Assembly (NCBI GenBank): GCA_016858145.1
Contig: JAEHOE010000080.1
Location: 434,001 to 498,000 of the forward strand
Length of the DNA: 64,000 bases
Reading direction: 5' to 3'
Source of the DNA: Edaphochlamys debaryana
Lineage: Eukaryota; Chlorophyta; Chlorophyceae; Chlamydomonadales
Notes under the pieces: generated by a model
Seen by the model: the letters and a program-made list of their open reading frames with translations, nothing else
The model's database searches: none
What the model was told of the DNA's origin: nothing
Program-made: the position numbers and the translations under genes
Part shown: positions 1 to 10,420 of the stretch, one piece after another
Numbering within the stretch: position 1 is the first letter of the stretch
Layout: the number at the start of each line of letters is the position of its first letter

Positions 1-1
1 T

Positions 2-3000
2 GATGCCCTTCGCGCCCGCCTCGCATGCAAGCACTGGAACGCCTGCTTCACACGCAGCATCCAGCGCCTCACGTTCTACGGCAACCGGCTGCGTCCGGCC
101 CCTGATGCCAGCAAGGGTACGGGTGCATGCCTTCCCCCAGTCTCACGCGCCAGTCGGACCGTCGGCTGATCTGAGTGCCTTGAACATGCAGGCTCACACT
201 CAGCTGAAGCCGCCCAGCAGCAGCACCACAGTTCGCACTCAGCCGGCGGCAGCTTTGCCCCCACGCTTGCCCACATCATTCTGGCCGGCATGGAGGTCGA
301 CCTCTCCCAGCTCCCCTCCCTGAGCCAGCTGCCCTCGCTCACCTGCCTCTCGCTCCAAGCCGCCCGCTACACATGCGCCCAAGGCGATAACAGTACAGGA
401 GCCAGCGTGGGCGCAGGTGTGCTGTCAGCGCTTCCCGCTGCGGCCGTGGAGGCCGCCGGGGCCGCCTTGGGCATGGGCCCAGGCGAGGCCTCAGCTCTGG
501 CGTCCGCTGCAGCGGCGGCCCGTGGCCCCGCCTGGCCCCCCGCGCCGCCACGGCTGCAGCGCCTGCGCCTTCACATCACCGACTCTGTCCCGCCAGACGC
601 TCTGCGCCAGCTCCTGCCCCCTCCTCCAGCCCCTCAGCAGGCGCCCAGCGGCGCCGCGCCCTCAGCCGCAAACCCTGCCCAGGCCCCCGCCTCCGGGCTG
701 CTGCCCCTGCGCGAGCTGGTCCTGCTGCCCCACGCGCTGGCGGGATCTGGGTCGGCCCGCGCGGCCCTGCTGGACCTGTCCCCGCTGCTGGCACCCCACC
801 TGGCGGGCGTGACCCGCCTGGTGCTGCCCACGCTGCAGCAGCGGGCTTTGCATGCGCCAGGGGTGCAAGGGGCGGCGGGGCAAGGCGCGCAGGCCGGCCC
901 CGAGGCCGCTCCTCGGGACGCTGCGGCGCTGCTGGGGCGCCTGACGCACCTGCGCAGCCTCACGCTGCTGGAGCAGGTTCGGTGGGTGCGGGCTGATGGG
1001 ACCAGGCTTACCATCCTATCGCTCAGATGGCTGGCAGGGAGGTCTGTCTGGGGTGGTTTACTGCACATAAGGTCGTGGGTGAGTCGTTTCAACCTTGCCG
1101 TGTCTTCTTAAACTACCCCTCCCCTGCCAGGTGGAGCTGGGATCCTTTGCGCCCGTGGCGCTCGCGCCCCTGGCTGCGCTGCAGGAGCTGCGGCTGGCGG
1201 GGGGCGTGTTCTGCGAGGAGGCGGCGGAGCTGGGGGCGCTGAGGCCGCTCACGGTGAATTGGTTGGGCTGGAGGGGAGAGCAGTTGAGTCGGGGGCCTGG
1301 TGACTGTGGCTATGGCTAGGTGATGTGGGTCGGCTTGGGGACGGTGCTTCGGGATGTGGGTCGGCACACTTGAGCGTTGCACCCCTGGACAGCCCGAGCA
1401 CAAGAGCGAGCTCATCTGCCCCCGCGCCTCCCCTGCCGCAGCGACTGTCTCTGCTGGAGCTGAACTTCGGCACCGAGTGGTGGCTGGACGCGGGTGGGTG
1501 GCTGGGTGAATGGGTACGGCAGAGAGGCCAGGGAGGGGAGGAGTCGAGGGGCCTTGGGGTACGGGTGATAAAGCGCTTTCAATAGCATCCCCACACCACC
1601 TGTCCCGTCCGGCCTCACCGCAGCCGACCTCCGCGCGCTGTCCTCGCTGTCCGCGCTCCGGGAGCTGCGCCTGGCCATTGACTACGGCCTGGCTGACGAG
1701 GCGGACGCGGACGAGCTCTCGTCCGGTGACCTGGACGACGACGGGACGAGCAGCGGGCACGGCGGGACGAGCCACGGAGGATGCGAACTAGGAGAGGACG
1801 AGGACATTGAGCAGGAGGGAGGGGGTACGGACCTGCATGCCCGGGCCGCCACTCGTAGCCACGCAGCGACAGCAGCGGGCATGAGCACCCTTGCCGGCCT
1901 GAGGAGGGCGATGCTCCGGGAGTGGCGTGCCGGGGGCGGGGCCGGAGGCGCCCATGCGGACAACCGCCACGGCAGCAGCTGCAGCGGCGGGGCCGCGGGC
2001 GGGGCCGGCGGCGACGATTGGCGCATGGCCTTGTGCCGCCTGACGCAGCTGCGGCGGCTGGGCCTGAGCCTGCGCAACGGCGGCGGGGAGCACCTGGCGG
2101 CGGCACTGCACGCATCTGCGACCTGGCTGGGCGGCGGCGGCAGCGGTGGAGGAGGCGGGGGCGGTGCCGCCGGGGACTGGGGTGTGTCGCTGTCGCTCCA
2201 TGACACCACTGCCGCTACCCTGCTGGACGTGCCGTACTGGGCCAAAGCAACCGCACCCGCAGCACCCACCACCGCTGCCTCTGCCGCTGTGGCCGGAGGC
2301 TCCGGAGCGCCTCCGCCCGCTGCAGCCCCGCCGCCGACGGCACTGCTGGGCCCCGCCTTCGCGCCGCTGTCCATCGCCGCAGCTGCGGGTGGCTCCACCA
2401 CATCCATCGCGGCTTCGCTCCTCCCTCCTAAGCCACCCCCGCCGACCACCTCGCGCCCCGTGCCTGCAGCACCACCAGCGACGCCCCTCTTCGTGGCGGC
2501 CCCACTCGTGTCCCTCCACCTGGGAAGCGGCCGCGACCTTAGCCTGGGCCCCGCGCAGCTGCTGTGCCTGGGCCTCCTCACGGACCTACGCTCCCTCAGC
2601 CTCTCCTTCGAGGCCCTGCCCTCTGCCCTGGCCGGCCCGCGCCGCCCCAGCACCCTCCTGGCCAGCCCCCAACCGCCCGCGAACCCCCTGCGCGCCCTCT
2701 CCCGCCTCCACCACCTGCGCGTGCTCACGCTGCGCATCAAGCAGCCGCACCGCACCTCCGGTTCTGCTCGCAACGGCAGCTCGGGTGCCGGCACGAGCTC
2801 GGGCTCGTCCTCTCGCGGCCGCAGCTCTGACGGAGCCGGCGGCCCTGGCGCTGACGAGGAGGAAACCGACAGGGCGGATGAGGCGGGGCGGGATGGGCTG
2901 GAGGGCACCGTCGCGGCTCTCGAGGACGGCGTGGTGGCGTCCTGGCTTCAGGCCATACCGCGGCTGGAGGAGTTGGACCTCCGGGGCGAGGGCCGGCTAG

Positions 3001-4778
3001 GGGAGGAGGGCCTGGGCGCCGTGGGCCGCCACGGAGCGTTGCGGACCCTCCGACTGCGGCTCAAGCTGCCGCATGAGTGGGCGGAGGAGAGGCGCCGCGA
3101 GGCGTCGAGCCGGTGGTGCAGACCGTACGGAGACTGTACGGAGCGGTTAGCGTTGGGGTACGGCAGCCTGTACGCCCTGACGGTGGCCGCCAAGGCGGCG
3201 GCGGCTTCTGCTTCGGCGGCGCAGGCGGGCGGCGGCGCTGTGGTCGGCAGCTTCAACGACAGCCCCTCGCCCTTCGGCATGTCCCCGCCGGGGCCAGGCA
3301 TGCTGCGGGCTTTCGCTGCGGCAGCCGGGCCGCAGTCTGCAGGAGCTACCGTGCCAACGGTACCACTACCGATGCCAACAGCGGGTGCCGGTGCGGCGGA
3401 GGGCCCCGCGGCTCCGTCCCTGGTGCGTGACCGCATGCTGGAGGCGGGCGTGGAGGGCGGCAGCGATCTGCTCGCGGGCCTGCCCCTGTTCCTGCGGCCG
3501 CACCACCTGCCGCCCAGCCTCACCTCCCTCGACCTCACCAACGCCGCCTTCTCAGCCGAGTGGGCCCAGGCCCAAGCCCAGGCCCAATCGGGCCCAACCG
3601 CCGCTTCCGGCACGGGCTCCACCTCCTCCCCCGCGCCGGCCCGCACCGCCCGCCTCGTCTCCCTCCGCCTGGCCCACGTGAGGCCCAAGGCCCAGCGCTG
3701 GCGCTCGGGCCGCGGTGGGGCCGTGGGCGGCGCTGGCAATCAGCAGCCCACGCCAGAGACCTTCTTCGGTGCGGGCCGGGGTGCTGACCCTGCGGGGGTG
3801 GACTCAAGCGCGGGCCGTGACCCCCAGCTGCCCGACGGCCGCTGCATCACGGACTGGCACCTGGCCTGCCTGCTGGGCCGCCCCGCCTGGCCCTGCCTGG
3901 CGCACCTCACCATTGTGGATGAGGACCCTGCGGGCGGCAAGCTGCACCACAGGGCGCTCGCTGCGCTCAGCAGGCTGAGGTGGGCGGCAGGGCCTTGGGG
4001 GCGGCAGGCATGAGGTCCGCTGTCCTTCCCAGCGGGGGGGGAGGGGCCTGAAACTTTGTCCTCGAGCCCTGAGTCTTGTCGCCTGCGCCTGCTCCCCACA
4101 GCTACCTGCAGTCCATCAACCTCGCCGTAGGAGACCGCCTGAGGTGGAGCGCTCAGGTACGACAGTAGATTGACGACGCACCGGTTCGTTCGTGTGCATG
4201 GCCAATACGGCCACGTCTGTCGCCTTTCGCCCGTACTTGACACGCGGCGTCCAGCCCTGCTGCATGCCGGCCCACCTCCATCCCCCACCCCCCGAGCAGG
4301 AGGCGCTGTTAGTGCGGCTCCCCGGCGGCCTGCGGCGGCTGCGCCTGCACGCCAGCAACCTGTACGCCGAGGCAGTGGAGGGCGCGTCGCGACTGACGAA
4401 CCTAGCCGCGCTGCAGGTGCGCCAATGCCCCAACTGCAGCGAATCCCCCGCGCACTACATGCTTAGTGCACCGTGCGTCAGGCCTTTTGCGTCGGCCAAC
4501 GAAATGCGACGCCACGACTCCGGGGCACTACGCCCCGTTGTCTATAATAACCGTGCGTCACGAAGCTCCCCAGAGCTGCCTGCACGCTCAACGCTCCTCA
4601 AGGCCCGCCCCCGGTCCGTGTGCCCCCGCAGATCTCCGGCTGCCAGGACCCCTCCTACGCCCCAGTGCTGGCCGCTGCGGTGCGGGGCCTGGGCTCTCGG
4701 CTGCCCGGCTGCACGCTGGTGGTCCACATCGCAGACCCCGCCCGCGAGGAGGGGCAGCAGGCGGGGCAACCCGTGTAG
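2..4778 (+). CDS. F-box/leucine-rich-repeat protein (5' end outside window)
   Basis: Eight exons can be joined in one frame: about 2-116, 192-976, 1131-1253, 1442-1493, 1624-3979, 4102-4156, 4300-4416 and 4632-4778 (stop TAG). This gives about 1,249 visible residues. The first exon has the RLACKHWNACF pattern typical of the second half of an F-box in volvocine algae (LRLVCRRWR-type), which suggests an SCF E3-ligase substrate adaptor. Later exons hold degenerate leucine-rich repeats (for example LAALQELRLAGG, LSALRELRLAI, LPSLTCLSLQ, LRRLRLHASNLY), which would bind the target. The 2.4-kb exon 5 interrupts the repeats with long Ala/Gly/Pro/Ser-rich, probably disordered loops. Frame continuity is seen directly; the SCF role is inferred from the family. 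The start codon and N-terminus lie upstream of the window. No TGTAA poly(A) signal was found within about 700 bases after the stop. Confidence 0.75.
4470..4480. repeat. Left target-site duplication of retroposon copy 1
   Basis: ACCGTGCGTCA, repeated exactly at 4550-4560. Confidence 0.65.
4481..4549 (+). mobile_element. Short retroposon-like element, copy 1 (intronic)
   Basis: This 69-bp segment lies in the last intron of the F-box/LRR gene. It is flanked by an exact 11-bp direct repeat ACCGTGCGTCA (4470-4480 and 4550-4560), which looks like a target-site duplication. Its sequence recurs at about 39127-39194 with the same 3' end (..CTATAATA). A shared 3' end, a different 5' extent and target duplications of variable length are hallmarks of target-primed (LINE/SINE-type) retrotransposition. 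No tRNA-like promoter boxes were recognised, so it may be a truncated SINE or the 3' tip of a LINE. Confidence 0.65.
4550..4560. repeat. Right target-site duplication of retroposon copy 1
   Basis: ACCGTGCGTCA, identical to 4470-4480. Confidence 0.65.
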
Positions 4779-5507
4779 TGACGTGGGTGGATGTGGGCGG
4801 AGGCCCCGGGCGCTGCGGCGGGAGGGCGGAGTGTGGACTGTGACGTGGGGTGCATCGAGGGCACCGTGCCAGCGGGGGCATTTGCAGACACTGTGGTCGG
4901 GTGATGCAGCTGGCAGCTCGGCACGTGCCGGGTGTGTGCAGTGCTGGTTTCGCAGCTGACGTGGGGGCCGGGGCCACGCTTGGTAGCTGTCAGGTTGGGG
5001 CATGTACCGCACCAACGGTTGGGATCCTGGCGCGCAAGCTTACATCAACTGGCCTGTCACCAACCCAAACGGCACATGCGCTGTGCTCGAACACTGCAGT
5101 CTCGTCGCTCGCAGAAGTGCTCCGTCCCACGCTTCACAGCGCTTGCTTCTGTTCGTCAGGTCGGCTATGAATGCGGGCCGGCGCGAATGCCCCGCCGTGG
5201 ATGCCGCCTGAAGCACGGGCCCCGTCACACACAACCCAGACTCCACCATAACCACTGTAGATTTTACCTAAGGGCCTCGCCACTTTCGATGGCGCAAGTC
5301 CCTCCGGGATCCGCTGTCACAACCCCTTTGCCATGGCTAGGGTACGAGCATCTGCTCTGCACTACGCGCCTCCGGTCCCGGAGAAGCGTTACCAGGCGCT
5401 GTCAGCTGCGCCCTGCACTATGCCCTCAGCACTCTCCTGCGCTTCGCCTAGGCCATGCACTCGATGCGAGCAATGCGAGCACATCATCATCGCGTCCATG
5501 AGCTCGC
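4779..5507. other. Convergent intergenic region
   Basis: This stretch separates two convergent genes and should hold both 3' UTRs. No further coding sequence was recognised. The only poly(A)-type signal seen is for the minus-strand gene (5040-5044). Confidence 0.6.
5040..5044 (-). terminator. Candidate TGTAA poly(A) signal
   Basis: TTACA on the plus strand reads TGTAA on the minus strand, the usual polyadenylation signal in Chlamydomonas. It lies about 460 bases beyond the stop codon of the secreted-protein gene at 5508. Confidence 0.4.
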
Positions 5508-8500
5508 TCACAGCACCTTGTAGTCAAACTTGTAGGCGTCGCCGGAGGCCGAGTCCCCGTCGCAAATCAGGCTAACGGCGAAAGCGTCCTTCACCCCGCA
5601 ATACTTGCCGTTGGAGGCGGCCTTGAGGGTGACCACGGCGCCGTCCTCCAGGTCGCCGCCGCCCACCACCGCCAGACGGAAGAAGGAGTTATCGCCGCGC
5701 ACATTGTTCTGTGGGGGAGGGGCGGTCCCAATCGGGTTTGGCACGGGAACGGGTTCAGAGGCACGGGAAGAGGTTCAGAAGCCACCGCCTAGCTAGGTGC
5801 CCTGCACCCGGCCCCTAGAGGACCCGTGCAAGAAAGCGGGTCCCCGGGGTTTCGTGGGATTTGGCAGGACGTCCCCATAGCTCTCACGGCGTCTGCACAT
5901 GCATAGATTGTCGTCCAGCGAGGTTGGTTGAATGTGCTCGATGGGTATGCATGGGCAAATAACTATCGGTGCAGTGTGCTGCCACAATGCGGCCGCGGGT
6001 GGCCAGGTGCAAGGGAGCAAAGGGAGGCACCCCGCACCCGGCCTCAGCCCAACCGGAACCAGTCAGAACTCCAGATCCATGAGATCCCAACCTCTCACTC
6101 CCAACTCACCGTGGCGAAGAACACAGAGCCGTCGGTGTCGGTCTTGAAGTTGGAGACCTGGTAGCTGTACAGGTCATCATAGACCTTGAAACTGAGGCCT
6201 GTGGGATGCGGGGGTGCGAACGCACAGAGCTCTCGGTCCACAACCGTCTCTTCTGGAACGCAGTGGTCAGAAGGTGTATGTGGCCAGCCCGATCCCGTTG
6301 CGTGGCAAGAGCGCACAGCGCGGCGCCACCGGCACGGCCCCGCACGCCCAGGCTCATCTCAGGGTGATGGGCTCTTCCCCCCCCCCGGGCCCCTCACCCT
6401 TGCCGGCGGGCACCACGGCGGCGCCGGGCTCCTCCAGGCCCAGGGTCAGGTTGAAGGCGAAGCCCAGGTTCTGGTTCTTGGAGCAGTAGATGGGGGGGCG
6501 GTCCGCCTCGGCGTAGAAGTCGCCGCCGCACTCGCCCGCCGACGTCTTGCTGATCAGGTTCACGCCTGCGGACGGGCGGGTGACGGCCGCGGTCAGGCGG
6601 GCATGGTGAGCGGAGCTTGAGGCACAGAGAGAGCCGGGGATGACAACTGCCTCAAGTGCTGCTGGCTGAGCTCGGAGATAGCCAGTCCCTGAGGAAGCGC
6701 GCCGGCATGTGGCGCACCGGTGAAGGAGCTGTACGGCAGCTGGAAGACGGTGGCCTTGTCCTTGGACGACTTGCCGCACTTGATCGACTGGCTGTGGCGG
6801 CGGCCGTCCAGGCTGTGGGGGCGGGGGCGATGCGCCAAAAAGGGATGTACAAATTCAGCTCCGTGCACCGGGGGGCCAGCGCCTTGAACCAGTCTTGACG
6901 TGCACATGCCAGTCGGTTCTCTTCAAGCCAATCCTTCCCTTCTCTGACCCCTGGCACCTTCGTCTGTACATCGCGGCCCAAGATCGCCGCCTGCCATACG
7001 GCCGACATCTCACCTGCAGTACTTGCCATCGTACTTGAAGACCACGTCGTCAGTGGCGAAGTCAATGACGCCCTGCGACCGCGATAGCGCGCGCAGCGTC
7101 AGACCACATCGTCTCCCCGGACCATGCGCTGAAAGGCCGTGAGCCAACGACGGGCAGATGAGGTGATGGCCGCGGGTCGCAGAGCCCCCCAAGCTGCAAC
7201 CACACAACCACGCCCTCTCCCCATGCCCGCTCACGCCCCACGACGGATGAACCCGACTCACAGAGCCCGAGGCCTTCTCGATGACAAAGTTGGAGGCAAC
7301 ATCAGACTTGACACCTGCGGGGGCCCAAGCCAGGGAGGGCCAGGGCCGTGCCGTGGTTACACGGCCGAGGGCATCCCGGGTTCGCCTGTGCGACCATCAG
7401 TATCCCCCGGACCACACAGGCATGTAGGGCAAGCCTGACTTCCAGATCAGCCGCCAACGGTCTCCAACCGCTCCCGCCCAACCGCCGCCCACCGCAGATG
7501 ATCATGTCGTTGTACTGGCAGTACTTCAGCATGGGGTTGTTGACCGTGATCTGCACGCTGTCGCCGCTCGAGATGGCGCCGGCGCCGACCTGAGGTGCGG
7601 CGTGGGGCAGCACGGTGGGGTGGAAGGGGGACGGGGGGTCGTCAGGCGCGGAGACCGCAGCACATGGCCAGTTGCGGGGCGAAGCCAAGAGGAAGTCAGG
7701 ACGCCCCCAGTGCGCTGCTCCACTGCGGCTGCGGGTTGGGCTGTGGAGGCCGCAAGACGGACTGAGCGCCCTACGCCGGCACGCAATAGGGGACGACGTG
7801 TGCTGTAGCACGGTCGGCGGCCGCAGGAAGGGCGCGGGCCGGGATCTGTGCTGCAGGGTGACACGCGCGGCGCGCGCAGCTGGAGGCGGGACACGCGCTG
7901 ACAGGGCTAAGATGCTGCTCAAGCTGCAGCATGCGTGTGCCCCTTGCGGTTCGGAAACGCCTTGCAGGTGCACCGGTCCGAGCACAGCCACGTACGGGTG
8001 CAACCCGCAAGGTGTTGCACGCGCGAGGGGCACAAACGGTGCCTTTGAGGGCGTGTCCTCTGAGCCGCAAGCACGCCAACCGAGACCTATCGAGTAGACT
8101 GTGTGAACGCCCAAGCCCAAGGCCAATCAGGTTGTGTGGGGCGCTGCGGCACTGCGGCAGGGGCGGACCAGCGCTGCGGCAGCTCTAGTGTCTGGCATTG
8201 GCTGCTAGGCATTGGCCAGGCTGTGTAGGTGTGAAAACAGGCCAAGGGCTGTGCTGTCTTGGGGCTGGCTGCAACCCACGTCCAGCTCAACGTGTCCAGC
8301 TCACCTTAACAAGGCGCCACATGAAGTAGGAATCGTACTTCCTGACGGGGGACGGCAGGGGCAGGGGCGACAAGTGTCAGGAAGATGGGCACTGAGACAC
8401 GCGCCTGCAGGACAGCACAGCCCTCCTGCTCTCGACCAACTCACTTGTTGATGCAGTACACGCGCGCCGAGCCGTAGCCATCGGGGATGGGCGGGAAGTC

Positions 8501-9239
8501 ACGCAGGGTGCAGGTGTTGCCTGTGGGAGGACGAGGACGGCGTAGGACGGGCACGTGGGCGTTTCAAGCCGGGCCTCTCAACGCCCCAGCCAGGACCCAG
8601 TCCGACACTCACCCGCCTTTGTCTTGACGCTGTGCCACCAGCCCACTGTGCAGAAACGGGGGAAGAGCGGGGGCGTTGGCATTCACTCAAGGTCGTTGAC
8701 ATGGGTGGGCGGCTGAGCACGGGTTTCACCCAAACCCTGGTCAGTAGCTCTGACCGACCATTGGGTCGCCAGTACTCTGAAGCCGCTGGAGTGACGGGGC
8801 TCAACGAGCGCGATCGTCATCCTCGCTGATCCTTCACCAAAACCGGTGTTTTAAACCGCCTAATGCTAGCGTTTCCTATGTCTTGCAGTGTCTAGTCCAG
8901 GTAAGTCAGCGCGGGATGTCCGTTGAAGGTCCGAGTATCCGTGGTTCCGACGACGGGCACCGACACGGCGAACGCGCGCGCGACGTCGCCAGGCCGGCAC
9001 GTTAACGCTGTTTCCTACTGCAGCTTGAGCAGTCGTTACGGCGGGAGCGCGACGCTACCATCGGCGACCGGCGACGTGCAGGCAGCGTTTCGGCGAGGGG
9101 TAAGCACACACTCACGCGGCGTGCGGCGTCCCGCCAGAGCCATGCGGCGAGCCCCAGCGGCGATGGTCTCCTCGCTCTCCAGCGGCCGGGCCAGGGCAGA
9201 GCCCAGGCCCAGAACAATGGCCAGAATCACGAGCTTCAT
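5508..9239 (-). CDS. Secreted cysteine-repeat protein of unknown function
   Basis: Eleven exons join in frame: about 9116-9239, 8613-8645, 8445-8520, 8305-8341, 7503-7589, 7266-7312, 7018-7075, 6727-6817, 6408-6565, 6111-6199 and 5508-5709. The N-terminus (MKLVILAIVLGLGSALA) is a classic signal peptide, so the protein should be secreted or enter the secretory pathway. The mature part repeats a unit in which a hydrophobic strand leads to a YC pair, followed in several copies by a second Cys and an aromatic strand: RVYC, LKYC..IIC, GKYC..IKC, PIYC, GKYC..LIC. The last unit (VVTLKAASNGKYCGV) resembles one lobe of a fascin-like beta-trefoil. No catalytic motif was recognised. The trefoil idea is inference; the signal peptide and repeat are directly visible. 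Confidence 0.72.
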
Positions 9240-9666
9240 GGCGCTGCGCTGTGTCAAGTATCCACTACGTAGGCCACAGGTGTGGCGTATGGCACTATAT
9301 GGGTATACGGCCGCTAGTGCCGGTACTTGCGGTATGGAAGCTCCTCGCCAGCTGGAATGAGACTCGTTCGCGAACAAGGGGCGCAAGGGGCGACGGACGG
9401 CAACGCAGACCGCGTTTTCTTGACGACCGCAAGTCTCCCAAATGAGTCGCGACGCGCACAGGGAGGCAACGCGTAATACCTTTCGGAGCCAGCCCGCCTC
9501 TCGCGACGACGCACTTTTTCGTCGGGGTGATGCCGGCTCCGTTTCATGCCTCCGTTTTATGTCTGGCAACGTCAGCGAAGCAATGTTGAGGTATCTGTGA
9601 GTCCTCCGCGTCAATAGGGAGGCGTGCCAGTCCACATTGACCCACGGTTCGCGCATCACCATTTCA

Positions 9667-9772
9667 GCCAACCGTTGGCCCACCTTGGCAGGCCTGGTTC
9701 GGCCTGGCCAAGCGGCGCCTTGCGCGCGCCTCCGCGGCGCCATTCCCCCTCAGCCATACAACCCTCATCCAT
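9667..9772. repeat. Diverged direct repeat, copy A
   Basis: It shares with copy B, in the same order, CCAACCGTTGGC, a GCCTGG(C/T)CAAGCGGCGCC block and ACAACCCTCATCCATGCC, separated by unlike sequence. This indicates an old tandem duplication with internal insertions or deletions. Confidence 0.5.
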
Positions 9773-9893
9773 GCCTCCTGTCACGACACTGCCTCCCGCA
9801 GTACATTAAGGGCGCGCTTGGCCTAGTGTTAACTGTTACGAACATGCCTAACAAGCCTATGAGGCCTCTCCTGTGTTCCTGGCTTCTGCCGTG

Positions 9894-10028
9894 GCCAACC
9901 GTTGGCGGGGCCTGGTCAAGCGGCGCCATGCGTGCGCCATCGCCCCCCATCCTAGTTGCGTTCACGGTACGCTGCACGGCCCTGCAAGCATAGAGACCCC
10001 CCCATCCGCACAACCCTCATCCATGCCA
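9894..10028. repeat. Diverged direct repeat, copy B
   Basis: Partner of copy A. Three anchor blocks occur in the same order and orientation, with a longer middle section here. Confidence 0.5.
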
Positions 10029-10420
10029 CCCTCTCACTACCGGTACGCTGCCCTCCGCGGTATGGTGAGCAGGTCAGGGCGCGCGTGGCCTCCGTTGCTG
10101 TGCCCAGCAGTACCTCCAATTTTGGTCCCGACGGTCACGACTTGCCGTGTCACGACACTCGTAATCCCTCATTAAGCCTCCACCTGGGCCAGCCTACACG
10201 AGTACTCAGCCGGCCTAGGCCTGTGCCGTGTAATGTGTTTGGCGTCAGCTTGTCCGGGCCGGGCAATGCCCTTATCACCGCCGCGCCCCGCACACCGCCT
10301 CACAAGCGCAGCGTAGCCCCTGCCGGCCCTCGACTCTTCATAGCCCACGGCTTAGTCCGCCCCCGCCGGCCCCCTGCCACACAACTAACCCACCACCACA
10401 TGCCTCCCACCCGAGCCCCG

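Larger units (their letters stand above)
9240..10420. other. Intergenic region with a diverged duplication
   Basis: The region lies between the promoter side of the secreted-protein gene and the 3' end of RPP40. It has no convincing exon. It contains two diverged copies of a segment (see the repeats at about 9667 and 9894). Confidence 0.55.

Noticed and set aside
1682..2908. 400-codon minus-strand frame opposite the F-box/LRR gene
   Set aside because: High GC makes long antisense frames common. The plus strand has LRR signatures and phase-consistent exons; this frame has Ser/Pro/Arg filler only.
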